Assembly: GCA_013823055.1 (NCBI GenBank)
Contig: PNLN01000175.1
Location: 1-44,841 of the forward strand
From: Cyanobacteria bacterium DS2.3.42
GTDB taxonomy: Bacteria; Cyanobacteriota; Vampirovibrionia; Obscuribacterales; Obscuribacteraceae
Direction of reading: 5' to 3'
Length of the DNA: 44,841 nucleotides
Shown here: in pieces, positions 34,791 to 43,857 of the stretch
How the letters are laid out: each line of letters begins with the position of its first letter
Numbering within the stretch: the stretch's first letter is position 1
Notes under the pieces: generated by a model
What the model was told of the DNA's origin: nothing
What the model saw: only the letters and a program-made list of their open reading frames with translations
Database searches by the model: none
Translations under genes and position numbers: made by a program

Positions 34791-36167
34791 TCAAGACTTT
34801 ACTGCCAGTGCCGTCTCTTGAGCCACAACATCCTTGCCGACCAGGCTGCCTTCACCCAATTGAGCTTCCAGTGCGCGGCGTGTCGCTTCGAATTCCAAGC
34901 GAGTGTATTCCTTGCTCAGCTTCCAGCCGCAGTAAATCCAGCTCAACGCACAAATGCCCGCCGCCGCCATTACGCCTTTGGCGCCGAAGCCCAGAGCAGT
35001 GTTGACAATGAAGATGATCACTCCGGCAACGCCTCTGGACATTCGATAGACAAACATCTCAATGACAGGCTTGACGTTGTAGAGTACATCTCGGCTTGTG
35101 ACCGTGTACATAAGCTCTTTTGCGGCTTTGAACCAGGCGTGGCGCATCGCTTCATCGCCATGAAAAACCGCCATCAAAATAATCGGATTTGGAAAAATGG
35201 CAAACATAGTCACACCGGCGAAGATCAAACCCGCCGAAGACGTCAGGCAAAATCCGGAGCCCATTTTGCGCACAATTGCAGATACCAAAAACAGCTCGAC
35301 AACGAATTCAACCATCCCGCGCCAACGCTCAAGATTGGCGTCTAAAGCGGCAATGGCGTCGCGACCGGTGGCCATGTTTTTCAATATGTCGTTGTAGAGA
35401 AACTGCACCATATCCGGTGTTGTGCGTTCGAATGCGACGACAAAAAACAAGAGAAGCAAAAACTTGTTTTTGAAAATCAAGCTGAATGCACCCGTGATAC
35501 TCGACACCTTGGTCTTGTCGAACTCGGGCGCAGCCGCGCGCTCAGCGACCTTCTTGGTCTTATTGAGGAATTCCAGAATATGAAAGATTCCCAGCGTCAA
35601 AGCGACAAGTCCGGCTGCAACCAGAAGCAAGTTGGTGGTTCCGATTGTGCCCACCAGACAAGCCGTTATCGTGCTGCCCAAAACAGCGCCCAATCCGCCG
35701 CCGGCGGCAATAATTCCAAAAAGGCGCTTGGCTTTATTGGAGTCGCAAACATCATTGGCGTACATCCAGAAAGTGGTCACGCCCATGATCGAGAAAACAT
35801 CAAGCCACACCCAAAAAGCACCGGATGCTATGGGAGATTCGAATTTGAATATCTGCCACCAGGCAAGCAAATTGACAATGAATATACCGTAAACGGCACT
35901 GATCAAAATCTTTCTGGGAGTCTTCGAGAATTTGGAATAAGCCCAGACTACAATCCCGGTTACCAGCGCTGTGCCTATATAGACAAGCGGCATATATTCG
36001 TTGCCCAGTCCGGAAAGAAATAGGCCGCGGCGAATCGGTCTGAGAATGTAGTAGACACAAATAAAAAGAAAGAGCCACACAAATAACAGCGACGTTATTG
36101 TGCGTTCTCCTTTTTGAACGCTTAAGAAGAGATCCAGGAAACCCTTATCGTGCGACATCTTAGACAT
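34791..36167 (-). CDS. Tlc-family-like NTP/NDP exchange (ATP/ADP translocase-related) transporter
   Basis: ERTITSLLFVWLFLFICVYYILRPIRRGLFLSGLG, TTFWMYANDVCDSNKAKRLFGIIAAGGGLGAVLGS; 11-12 hydrophobic segments. Confidence 0.75.
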   Translation of the reverse strand: MSKMSHDKGFLDLFLSVQKGERTITSLLFVWLFLFICVYYILRPIRRGLFLSGLGNEYMPLVYIGTALVTGIVVWAYSKFSKTPRKILISAVYGIFIVNLLAWWQIFKFESPIASGAFWVWLDVFSIMGVTTFWMYANDVCDSNKAKRLFGIIAAGGGLGAVLGSTITACLVGTIGTTNLLLVAAGLVALTLGIFHILEFLNKTKKVAERAAAPEFDKTKVSSITGAFSLIFKNKFLLLLFFVVAFERTTPDMVQFLYNDILKNMATGRDAIAALDANLERWRGMVEFVVELFLVSAIVRKMGSGFCLTSSAGLIFAGVTMFAIFPNPIILMAVFHGDEAMRHAWFKAAKELMYTVTSRDVLYNVKPVIEMFVYRMSRGVAGVIIFIVNTALGFGAKGVMAAAGICALSWIYCGWKLSKEYTRLEFEATRRALEAQLGEGSLVGKDVVAQETALAVKS

Positions 36168-36323
36168 GGCGTATGTTCTCGCAAAGGTGAGCCGCCTCTC
36201 ATATGCAGGGCTTCCACGCGGCTCTTACAAAGGGGGAATTGTAACGCCGAAACGCTAAAATAGCGCGCCATTCAGGCATACATGACTTTAGTCTAATGTG
36301 TTAGTGCGCAGACCTTCGGCCCG

Positions 36324-37973
36324 CTATAAAGTCTGGCTTTCCGCCTGTTGGTGAGTGATTCCAAAGGTTGGCGCCTTGTATTTCTCACCGCGATACTGAG
36401 GAGGAATCGCAATTTCGTTGCCGTCGCGAACAGCAAAGAAATGGGGCGACATGATTTCAATTCCGGCTTCATTGAATTTGTCCTGAATCTTCTTGTGCAA
36501 CTCCGAATATACAAAAGGCATTTCATTGGCCAGCTCAGTGAAGACATTAAGCTGATAGTCCACGTAAAAATCGGCCAGTTCGTTTTGCAAAATAAATGGC
36601 TTCGGTTCTTTCAATAGTCCATAACTATCGGCTGCAGCAGCCATCAAACAAGCCTCCACATCTTTCCATGACGATTCGTAGCCAATGGTGACGGACGTGT
36701 AGAGAATCAATTGTTTTTCGCGAGCCAGGGTCGAGTAATTGATGATATTTGAGGTCATAATCGTCCCATTGGGAATGGATATAACCTCATTTTTCGGAGT
36801 GCGTATCTTCGTCACAAATAGATTTTTTTCAACTATGTCGCCTAACGCTTCACCGATTTTGACCCGGTCTCCGAATTTGAAAGCATTGGTATATGTCAAA
36901 ACAGCGCCGGCCATAACATTGCTAACCACACCGGTGGAGCCGAATGAAACTAAGATACCGATGACCAGACCGACTTGCTTAAATGCCGGAGATTCCCAGC
37001 CAGGAAGATAAGGCATTGCCACCATTAGTGCACACGCCAATATCAGGAAACGGGAAAGTTTGTAGGTCGGCTCAGCCCAATCCGGATCGAAATCAGCGAA
37101 TTTGATGGTTTCATCACGTAAAGAGTCGAAGAAAAATCGTGCAAATCCCATCACGGCATAAGCAACAAGACTAATAAGAACGAGCATTACAAGCGAAGGG
37201 AAATACTCCAATATCTTTTCCCAAACAGACGCCAGCGGTGCCACCGTATTTGCCATCACTGCTTTGGCAAGATGTTTGGTATTTGGAAAAAAGCCAAGCA
37301 CTTGCACAATGTAGGTAGCAATTAATGCAAACCACAAGAAAATCTGAGAAAACTTGACCATGGTCAAAAGCAGGTCAGCAAGCGAATGTGCGCCGATCAA
37401 TTCGGCGTTCTGAATGCGAACGGCTTTAATACCCTGCCCACGCGCGTTTGTAATTGATGTGCACAAGTCAGACGCTAATTTACTGATAAGGACGAGCAAC
37501 AAAAGCAGAACAATTGTCGATGCAATTGTCAGGCCAATGCCGAGTGCTACTCGCGAAGCAGTGTTTTCTTCCCGACGCGCCGATACCGCAAGTCGCACTT
37601 TTGAAGCAAAATCATTAGCCATCTGAGTGGTTGAAGACTGAGCGATTTTTGCGTCGTCCGGCGTCACGGTAGCAATGACAGTAGAACCGGAAACAACATC
37701 CGTGCCCGAGGAAGTCTCCATTACTCGAATTGAGTCGACGTCAAAATCAGGGCTTTCGGCAAGCTTCTGCAGAGCTTCCGATGCCATAACAGCTCGCTGC
37801 CTGGGTGTGTACTCACCGACATTGGAGTAGAAGTAAAAAAGCCGCTTGCCTTTTACGACAACTGCAGCACCTTCTGATGTTTGAGCAGGCGGAGAAGTTT
37901 GCCCGACCGTCGACTGTCCGGAAAAGATTATCAGAACAAATAAGGCCAGCAGGAAATTGAGGACAAGTTTCAC
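36324..37973 (-). CDS. Mechanosensitive ion channel (MscS family) with N-terminal signal; ORF track start 38039, GTG 37973 preferred
   Basis: FGSTGVVSNVMAGAVLTYTNAFKFGDRVKIGEALGDIVEKNLFVTKIRTPKNEVISIPNGTIMTSNIINYS; GAGG SD before GTG 37973. Confidence 0.93.
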   Translation of the reverse strand: MKLVLNFLLALFVLIIFSGQSTVGQTSPPAQTSEGAAVVVKGKRLFYFYSNVGEYTPRQRAVMASEALQKLAESPDFDVDSIRVMETSSGTDVVSGSTVIATVTPDDAKIAQSSTTQMANDFASKVRLAVSARREENTASRVALGIGLTIASTIVLLLLLVLISKLASDLCTSITNARGQGIKAVRIQNAELIGAHSLADLLLTMVKFSQIFLWFALIATYIVQVLGFFPNTKHLAKAVMANTVAPLASVWEKILEYFPSLVMLVLISLVAYAVMGFARFFFDSLRDETIKFADFDPDWAEPTYKLSRFLILACALMVAMPYLPGWESPAFKQVGLVIGILVSFGSTGVVSNVMAGAVLTYTNAFKFGDRVKIGEALGDIVEKNLFVTKIRTPKNEVISIPNGTIMTSNIINYSTLAREKQLILYTSVTIGYESSWKDVEACLMAAAADSYGLLKEPKPFILQNELADFYVDYQLNVFTELANEMPFVYSELHKKIQDKFNEAGIEIMSPHFFAVRDGNEIAIPPQYRGEKYKAPTFGITHQQAESQTL

Positions 37974-38261
37974 GCAGCTACCTCGCCGGACGTAAGAAGA
38001 CGTGAGTATTGTTCCTCTCCGACCTTTCAGCGAAACCATGAGGCAGCAAGGTCGAAGTCTCGAACTGGTCGTGAACCGGACTTTCGCGGGTCTTGACTAG
38101 CCACAAGGCGAGCTTGAGGTCGGTATGGCGCAGAAGAGTGATACCTGGATACAATGCCTTACAGGGCGTTTGTGAGCGCCTTTAACAAGGGTATATTCAG
38201 TCGGCGATCGATTCACAGTTCTCAAGAGAATCTATCGGATTTAGTCTCCTGGAGTAAAAAA

Positions 38262-38777
38262 ATGACCGACATCAAACGTGTATCTCTCGCATTACTGGCA
38301 CCCCTCATGATTGTTTCCATGCCGATCGACGGTCAAGCCGAAGATACGGTGATCAAACGCACGACCATAATTGAAGGAACCAGTCGCGGCACACCAAATG
38401 CAGCCTCGCTAGCACTAATCACTATCAAACAATATAGTCTCAAGTTCAAAGAAAGATTGAAAAACCTTAGACAGCAAAACGATACAGCTCTTTCAAAAGG
38501 CTGGATCAATGCTGATGAGCACACGAGGTTCAACACTGAAGTAGACCGTTTGACCTCACTGGAAGCTACGGTTGAAGCGGCCGGATTTCCGAAGGCTGAC
38601 TTGGATAACCTTGAAAAACAAGTGACTAAATTGAACTCCGATCTCTCTACGGCTTCCACCAAACAGCCAAAGACTACTGCCACAACAACGACCACCACAA
38701 CAGCAAAAAAGACCGCTGCCGGTGACGCAAAACTCAAGAAAAAAACAACCACAAAGACTACTTCAACCAAGAAGTAA
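38262..38777 (+). CDS. Secreted hypothetical protein with Thr/Lys-rich C-terminal tail (paralogue of the next gene)
   Basis: SD (ctggagtaaaaaaATG); signal peptide VSLALLAPLMIVSMPIDGQA; tail TTATTTTTTTAKKTAAGDAKLKKKTTTKTTSTKK. Confidence 0.8.
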   Translation: MTDIKRVSLALLAPLMIVSMPIDGQAEDTVIKRTTIIEGTSRGTPNAASLALITIKQYSLKFKERLKNLRQQNDTALSKGWINADEHTRFNTEVDRLTSLEATVEAAGFPKADLDNLEKQVTKLNSDLSTASTKQPKTTATTTTTTTAKKTAAGDAKLKKKTTTKTTSTKK

Positions 38778-38819
38778 CTTACTGGAATCAAACAGCGCGT
38801 TTGCGCGAGGGAGAAGATC

Positions 38820-39326
38820 ATGATTGAGCTCAAAAAGGGTGTGCACGCGATCCTGACACTGCTAGCGATCCTCTCCCTGGCGCCGGCTGGAAATGCCGGA
38901 AACGAACCGACGCAGCTCATTCCCACAACACCGGCAACACGCCCTGCGGCAAAATCAAATACTTGGGACAGGCCCGAGATGGCACCTTTCAAGAGAATTC
39001 AAATGCTGGCTATCAAATATCGGCAGAAACTTTCGAATTTGCAAACGATGTTGGACCAGGCAAAACGAACAGGCTCCATATCTGATGAAAACTATAAACG
39101 ACTCCAGGCCGAACTCGTTCGTCTTAACGAAGTCGAACCATCAATGGCAAGAGGCGGATGGAATCAAAAAGATGTCGACGCATTCGACAAACAAATAGCA
39201 AATTTCGAAGTTCAGAATGCCAAAGCAAACGCAAAAGGCACAGTCCAGTTCTCCGCGCCTGAAGCAAACAAGACTGATGACGCTAAGAACTCAAAAAAAA
39301 CAGCCGCAACTCCGGTAAAGAAGTAG
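38820..39326 (+). CDS. Secreted hypothetical protein with basic C-terminal tail (paralogue of the previous gene)
   Basis: SD (gagggagaagatcATG); signal ILTLLAILSLAPAGNA; tail NSKKTAATPVKK. Confidence 0.8.
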   Translation: MIELKKGVHAILTLLAILSLAPAGNAGNEPTQLIPTTPATRPAAKSNTWDRPEMAPFKRIQMLAIKYRQKLSNLQTMLDQAKRTGSISDENYKRLQAELVRLNEVEPSMARGGWNQKDVDAFDKQIANFEVQNAKANAKGTVQFSAPEANKTDDAKNSKKTAATPVKK

Positions 39327-39349
39327 TTCAAACATTTTCTGCCCAAGCT

Positions 39350-40561
39350 CTACGCTCGGACTATGCCAATTTTTTGAGGTTGGAAACCGGGAAAGACATC
39401 CTGGCTGTTTTGCAGTGCCATCCTCTTCGTGAGGACTTCTGAAAGAACCGACCGGTAATCGAACATGACTTCTAGCCCTGCCGGTCCTAGCACCCATTTT
39501 GCTTCGTTCAATCCTGGGTAGTGACCAAGTATCTGTCCGCCGCGAACACCATCTCCCAAGATCATTGCCGCAAAACCGCGACCGTGATCCGTTCCAAGTG
39601 ATCCATTTTCGTAACTTCGACGCCCAAATTCAGTGATCACCAGAGTCGTCACCTGTTTGCGCCGGCTACTGAGATCGGTGTCGAAAGCAGCCAGTGAATC
39701 GCTTAGAGTTTCTATCAAACCAGCCTGCAGTCCGGAAACAGAACCTTGAATAAAATGAGTGTCCCAGCCATCCAGGTCAATGCACGCCACTTCCAGGCCA
39801 ACATCCGCTTTGATCAAGCGAGCGATCTCGCGCAATCCTCGGGCAAATCCACTGTCAGGATAAGAGGCGCCCTGCGAAGGCTTGTACTCAATAGCGCGTA
39901 AAGATTCAACTCGTTTCAAAAGGTGCAAAGTGTCGAGTCCGGGCGCCGACAGCAGTCCAACATCGGCATTATATAAATCAGTCAAAACCTTTGCCACAAC
40001 TGCCGGATTTTCGCACGGCGCCTTGATTCTAATCTCATCAATCGAAGAAATCGCACTGGCACCCGGTGCGCCTCTTAGAGATTCAGGAAGTATGGGTCCG
40101 ATTGAAACGGCCGAGAGTGGAGTCAAATTGTTGCCGAAACGCGCCCGTAAGTATCGCGCCAGCCAGCCGCCGCCAGCCGTTTTCTTGAAAGCGTCACCGT
40201 GGTCCATCTGATCTTGAGTTTCGAAATGCGAGCCGGTCGGATTGTCCGTTCCTACGGCTTGCACAACAGCCAATCTGCCTTCTTTGTAAACAGGCAAAAT
40301 CGCCGACATCTTGGGATGCAGTGAATAGAAATCATCGAGCTTTACTGAAGAATCGCTGCCCTTACCGCTTTTCGGATGAGGAATCGAAATTGTCGGCCTT
40401 ATCTTGTAGTAAGTGTCATCGGCATAAGGAATAAACATATTCAACGTATCGGCGCCGCCGCGCAGAAAGACACATACCAATGTACTATCACTAGCTCCAC
40501 TCAAAGTTTCAGAGCGCAGTGCCAACCGTTGTAAGAATTGCCGTCTTGTTTGCGCAGGCAT
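39350..40561 (-). CDS. DUF1501 domain-containing protein
   Basis: TRRQFLQRLALR..., LVCVFLRGGADTLNMFIPYADDTYYKIRPTI, LDGWDTHFIQGS, VTTLVITEFGRRSYENGSLGTDHGRGFAAMILGDGVRGGQILG. Confidence 0.93.
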   Translation of the reverse strand: MPAQTRRQFLQRLALRSETLSGASDSTLVCVFLRGGADTLNMFIPYADDTYYKIRPTISIPHPKSGKGSDSSVKLDDFYSLHPKMSAILPVYKEGRLAVVQAVGTDNPTGSHFETQDQMDHGDAFKKTAGGGWLARYLRARFGNNLTPLSAVSIGPILPESLRGAPGASAISSIDEIRIKAPCENPAVVAKVLTDLYNADVGLLSAPGLDTLHLLKRVESLRAIEYKPSQGASYPDSGFARGLREIARLIKADVGLEVACIDLDGWDTHFIQGSVSGLQAGLIETLSDSLAAFDTDLSSRRKQVTTLVITEFGRRSYENGSLGTDHGRGFAAMILGDGVRGGQILGHYPGLNEAKWVLGPAGLEVMFDYRSVLSEVLTKRMALQNSQDVFPGFQPQKIGIVRA

Positions 40562-40565
40562 TTTT

Positions 40566-42083
40566 TTAAACCTTTTGAAACGCAGGTGAAGAGAGGATCA
40601 ATCCGATTAGCTCCGCTCGAACCTTCTCATCATTCAAATCACGATGAGCAGCGTATTGCCTAAACGTTTTACTTTCATCTTGCGATGGTCGCCGCCCGGC
40701 AAAATATGCAAACAAAATGTCGGGAGCATTTTGGGTGCCATGGAGACTTTCCAGGCCAATTGCAGAACACAGTGAATCAAGAGTAACGTTAGCGGAATCA
40801 ACCTCATTGGAGCAGAGAGCAAAGGCGAAATTCCATCTCCACAAAAGCGTTCCCAACCAGGGATTTGCTTCAGTTGGATAGCCGTCGGGAGTCGGGTATT
40901 GAAATGGTCCATGTCCCATTCTGGTTAGAAACTCAAGAACCGGATCTCCAGCCATAGTATCGGCTCCGGTGGCACGCAGACAGCTGACGACATATTGAAA
41001 CGGACGCTTCAACTTCGTACCTGCTGATGCATTAAACTCAAAAGAGTTGAGGATCTCCCGTAGCATCGGCTTTATCTGTCCGCCACTTTCGCTGAAGCGT
41101 TTTGCTACTCTCTTTGTCAGTCCAGCCGGCGGCTCTTCCGAAACAAAATGTGCGACCAATTTCTTGGCAATATGCTTAGCGGTGGATGGATGATTGCAAG
41201 TAATATCAACTAGCATTTCGACATCTTTCTTCCCAGCGCCGGAAGGAATTTTCTTACCGAGAACAACCTTCTCACCATCATCGTGCAATGCGGCATCGAA
41301 ATACGCAGTGCCTCTATTCGAGCCGCTATGCAAGCGCCAACCGGTCAGGCAACGAGCCGCTTCGTAAACATCTTTCTGCGAATAGCCACCGTCCACACCA
41401 AGTGTATGCAATTCCAAAAGTTCGCGGGCGTAATTCTCGTTTGGTATTCCATGCGGACCTTCTTTTCTGTTCTCTTTACCATCGAGGTAAACCAGCATCG
41501 CCGGCGACGTAGCAGAACCAATTACCAAATCACGGAAGCGACCGAGAGCGTTTTTCCTGATCACCGAGCGGTCATCGGTTGCTTTCAAATAAATGCAGTC
41601 ACCCTTTTCAATATAAATATTGAAGTGGTCGCTGAAAAACTCCACCATCGATTCCAAAAGCTGTCTTTTACTGTAGACACTTCGCAAAAGGTGATAGCGG
41701 CAAAGGTCCTTGCGTAAGGCCTCACGCTTGAATTCATAACAAGTGCCCGGATCGAGAAAGATGCTTTCAAAACGACGGGTTCTAAAGTCGCAAATCTTGT
41801 CGTCGATTTTGTCCGGCTCGAGCTGTTCTTCAATCCACGCTTTGACTCCCTGCTCTCTCACACGCTCCACGTCTCCCGGCCACGGTCCAAAACCAGCGCG
41901 AGAAAGCAAGTTGAAAACTGGATCAATCTCAGCTCCGTCTGTCACGGACACTTTCTTGGGAATACCGGCACCTAGCCTGTCAGCGATCACGCCGTTCAAA
42001 TTACTGCAGCCGCCAAAAGGCAAAGCACAGCCAATCAGTCCACCGATTGCCAGGAAGTTTCGCCTTGTAATTTTTGACGTCAT
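40566..42083 (-). CDS. DUF1800 domain-containing protein, predicted Tat-exported lipoprotein
   Basis: TRRNFLAIGGLIGCALPFGGC; LLSRAGFGPWPGDVERVREQGVKAWIEEQL, NENYARELLELHTLGVDGGYSQKDVYEAARCLTGW. Confidence 0.94.
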   Translation of the reverse strand: MTSKITRRNFLAIGGLIGCALPFGGCSNLNGVIADRLGAGIPKKVSVTDGAEIDPVFNLLSRAGFGPWPGDVERVREQGVKAWIEEQLEPDKIDDKICDFRTRRFESIFLDPGTCYEFKREALRKDLCRYHLLRSVYSKRQLLESMVEFFSDHFNIYIEKGDCIYLKATDDRSVIRKNALGRFRDLVIGSATSPAMLVYLDGKENRKEGPHGIPNENYARELLELHTLGVDGGYSQKDVYEAARCLTGWRLHSGSNRGTAYFDAALHDDGEKVVLGKKIPSGAGKKDVEMLVDITCNHPSTAKHIAKKLVAHFVSEEPPAGLTKRVAKRFSESGGQIKPMLREILNSFEFNASAGTKLKRPFQYVVSCLRATGADTMAGDPVLEFLTRMGHGPFQYPTPDGYPTEANPWLGTLLWRWNFAFALCSNEVDSANVTLDSLCSAIGLESLHGTQNAPDILFAYFAGRRPSQDESKTFRQYAAHRDLNDEKVRAELIGLILSSPAFQKV

Positions 42084-42661
42084 CCAGCAGCACCGACTGC
42101 TTCGTCGGCAACTTTTCTTTCGGTGTCTGAAGCAATCGGTTTCTCGACAACTCTCTCGTCCAGGATGAAGTCACCACCAGCCTTTCTACCTGCAATCAGT
42201 CGCGAGGTCAACGCACCGGCGCCGATAATTAGAGAGGCCGGTAAAAGAAAGAACCACCCAAGGACAGGAAACAAAAACGCCAGTTCAAGAACAATGCCAC
42301 CACGAAGAGTGCATTTCCAGGGGCGCTCAAGATCTGCTGGTGAAGGGAGTTTTCTGCCCACCATCGTAGCCAGCCCGGCGGCACCGATGTTCGAATAGAA
42401 AAGGAAAAACACCAGAGTCAAGATTGATGCCATGTCACAAAATGGGTTTTTCTGATTGCCAAAGAATGCTACCCCCAAGAAGCAGGCCGCTGCTATCGGG
42501 ACACCCATCCAGAAAGGCTTTACTCTGCCCTTTTCCAAATAGTTGGCTATATTCTCATTCTGCTTAGGATACAAACTGCGCGACAAGAGCCAGAGTGCCG
42601 GAAAAGCCAGCAATACCCCAACTATGAGGAGAAACCACATGATTACGTCGGCTACAAGCAT
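42080..42661 (-). CDS. Hypothetical membrane protein
   Basis: 193 aa, several hydrophobic segments; 4-bp overlap with DUF1800 gene. Confidence 0.75.
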   Translation of the reverse strand: MLVADVIMWFLLIVGVLLAFPALWLLSRSLYPKQNENIANYLEKGRVKPFWMGVPIAAACFLGVAFFGNQKNPFCDMASILTLVFFLFYSNIGAAGLATMVGRKLPSPADLERPWKCTLRGGIVLELAFLFPVLGWFFLLPASLIIGAGALTSRLIAGRKAGGDFILDERVVEKPIASDTERKVADEAVGAAG

Positions 42662-42754
42662 GAGTCTTACCTGAAAGGAAGTCTGTGACTGCGGACGACC
42701 AAGACGTTCTCAGAACATCTTAGATCACATCCTATATCATGCCCAAAACGCTGA

Positions 42755-43798
42755 TTATTTTGTCGATGCAGCCGAGGTGGAAAACCTCAAAGCGTCCACC
42801 TGCAACCAATCCAGGGCATTATCGAAGAGCAGCTTTCGCCTGGTTGCTTCGGAAAATTCGCTTACCGATTCTATTAGTTCGCCAGGTCTGTCCTCGCCCA
42901 GGGGAAAAGGATAGTCACTGCCCAGGACGACTCGATTTTCGCCGAAAATAGAGACTATCTGCTTCAGTATCTCTTTGTCGTGGACAAGTGAATCCACAAA
43001 GAATCTACCGAGATAATCTTTCGGCGCAAGCTTATTGTCTATAGCGCAGAGGTCCGGGCGAACCTCAAAACCGTGCTGAATCCTTCCCAGCGTAAATCCG
43101 AATGAACCACCTCCGTGCGCGAATGCAACACGCAATTTCGGCAGACGCTCAAGCACGCCGCCAAATATCAGCGAGCAAATCGCCCGGGTGGTTTCTGCAG
43201 GCATGCCAACCAACCAGGGAAGCCAGTATTTTTGCATCTTTTCCTCACCCATCATTTCCCAGGGGTGAATGAAAATGGCAGCGCCCAATTGTTCTGCGGC
43301 CTCAAAAACCGGAAACAAAGCCGGATCGCTAAGGTTCCATTCATTAACATGAGAGCCGATTTGCACTCCCTGGAATTTCAAATCGCGCATACAGCGCTCC
43401 AGTTCCTTGACTGCGAGTTTTGGATCTTGCAGTGGCAGCGTTCCTAACCCCACAAAACGGGCAGGATTGACTTTCACTGTTTCTGCCAAATCGTCGTTCA
43501 AAAACCGCGCTATCGCCAACCCGTCTTCAGGTTTCGCCCAATAGCTGAACATAACGGGCACTGTGGAAAGCACTTGAGCATCAACATGAACAGCGTCGCA
43601 TTCAGTCAGGCGCTGCTCGCCGGACCAGCAATTACTCTCAACTTCACGGAAAAATTTACCGTCGTCCTTCAGCATCCGCGCTTTGCACGGCTCGTGATGG
43701 TCGAGAACAACGAACCCACCATAACCGAACCGCTCCTTCCATTTCGGGATCTCGCGCGGCAAAATGTGCGTATGAATGTCGATTCTTGGTAGTGCCAC
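42755..43798 (-). CDS. Amidohydrolase, 2-amino-3-carboxymuconate-6-semialdehyde decarboxylase (ACMSD)-like
   Basis: IDIHTHILP, KERFGYGGFV, QVLSTVPVMFSYWAKPEDGL, RFVGLGTLPLQDPKLAVKELERC, GVQIGSHVNEW, KYWLPWLVGMPAETTRAICS, FAHGGGSF, LGSDYPFPLGE: close to ACMSD sequences I know. Confidence 0.92.
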   Translation of the reverse strand: MALPRIDIHTHILPREIPKWKERFGYGGFVVLDHHEPCKARMLKDDGKFFREVESNCWSGEQRLTECDAVHVDAQVLSTVPVMFSYWAKPEDGLAIARFLNDDLAETVKVNPARFVGLGTLPLQDPKLAVKELERCMRDLKFQGVQIGSHVNEWNLSDPALFPVFEAAEQLGAAIFIHPWEMMGEEKMQKYWLPWLVGMPAETTRAICSLIFGGVLERLPKLRVAFAHGGGSFGFTLGRIQHGFEVRPDLCAIDNKLAPKDYLGRFFVDSLVHDKEILKQIVSIFGENRVVLGSDYPFPLGEDRPGELIESVSEFSEATRRKLLFDNALDWLQVDALRFSTSAASTK

Positions 43799-43857
43799 TT
43801 AAACCCTTGAATACTCCACAGTTGTCGTAAACGCCCATAATATACAATTGCCACGCT

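Noticed and set aside
38333-38992. 219-aa minus ORF
   Set aside because: Antisense of the Thr/Lys-rich secreted protein; the valine run mirrors ACA/ACC threonine codons.
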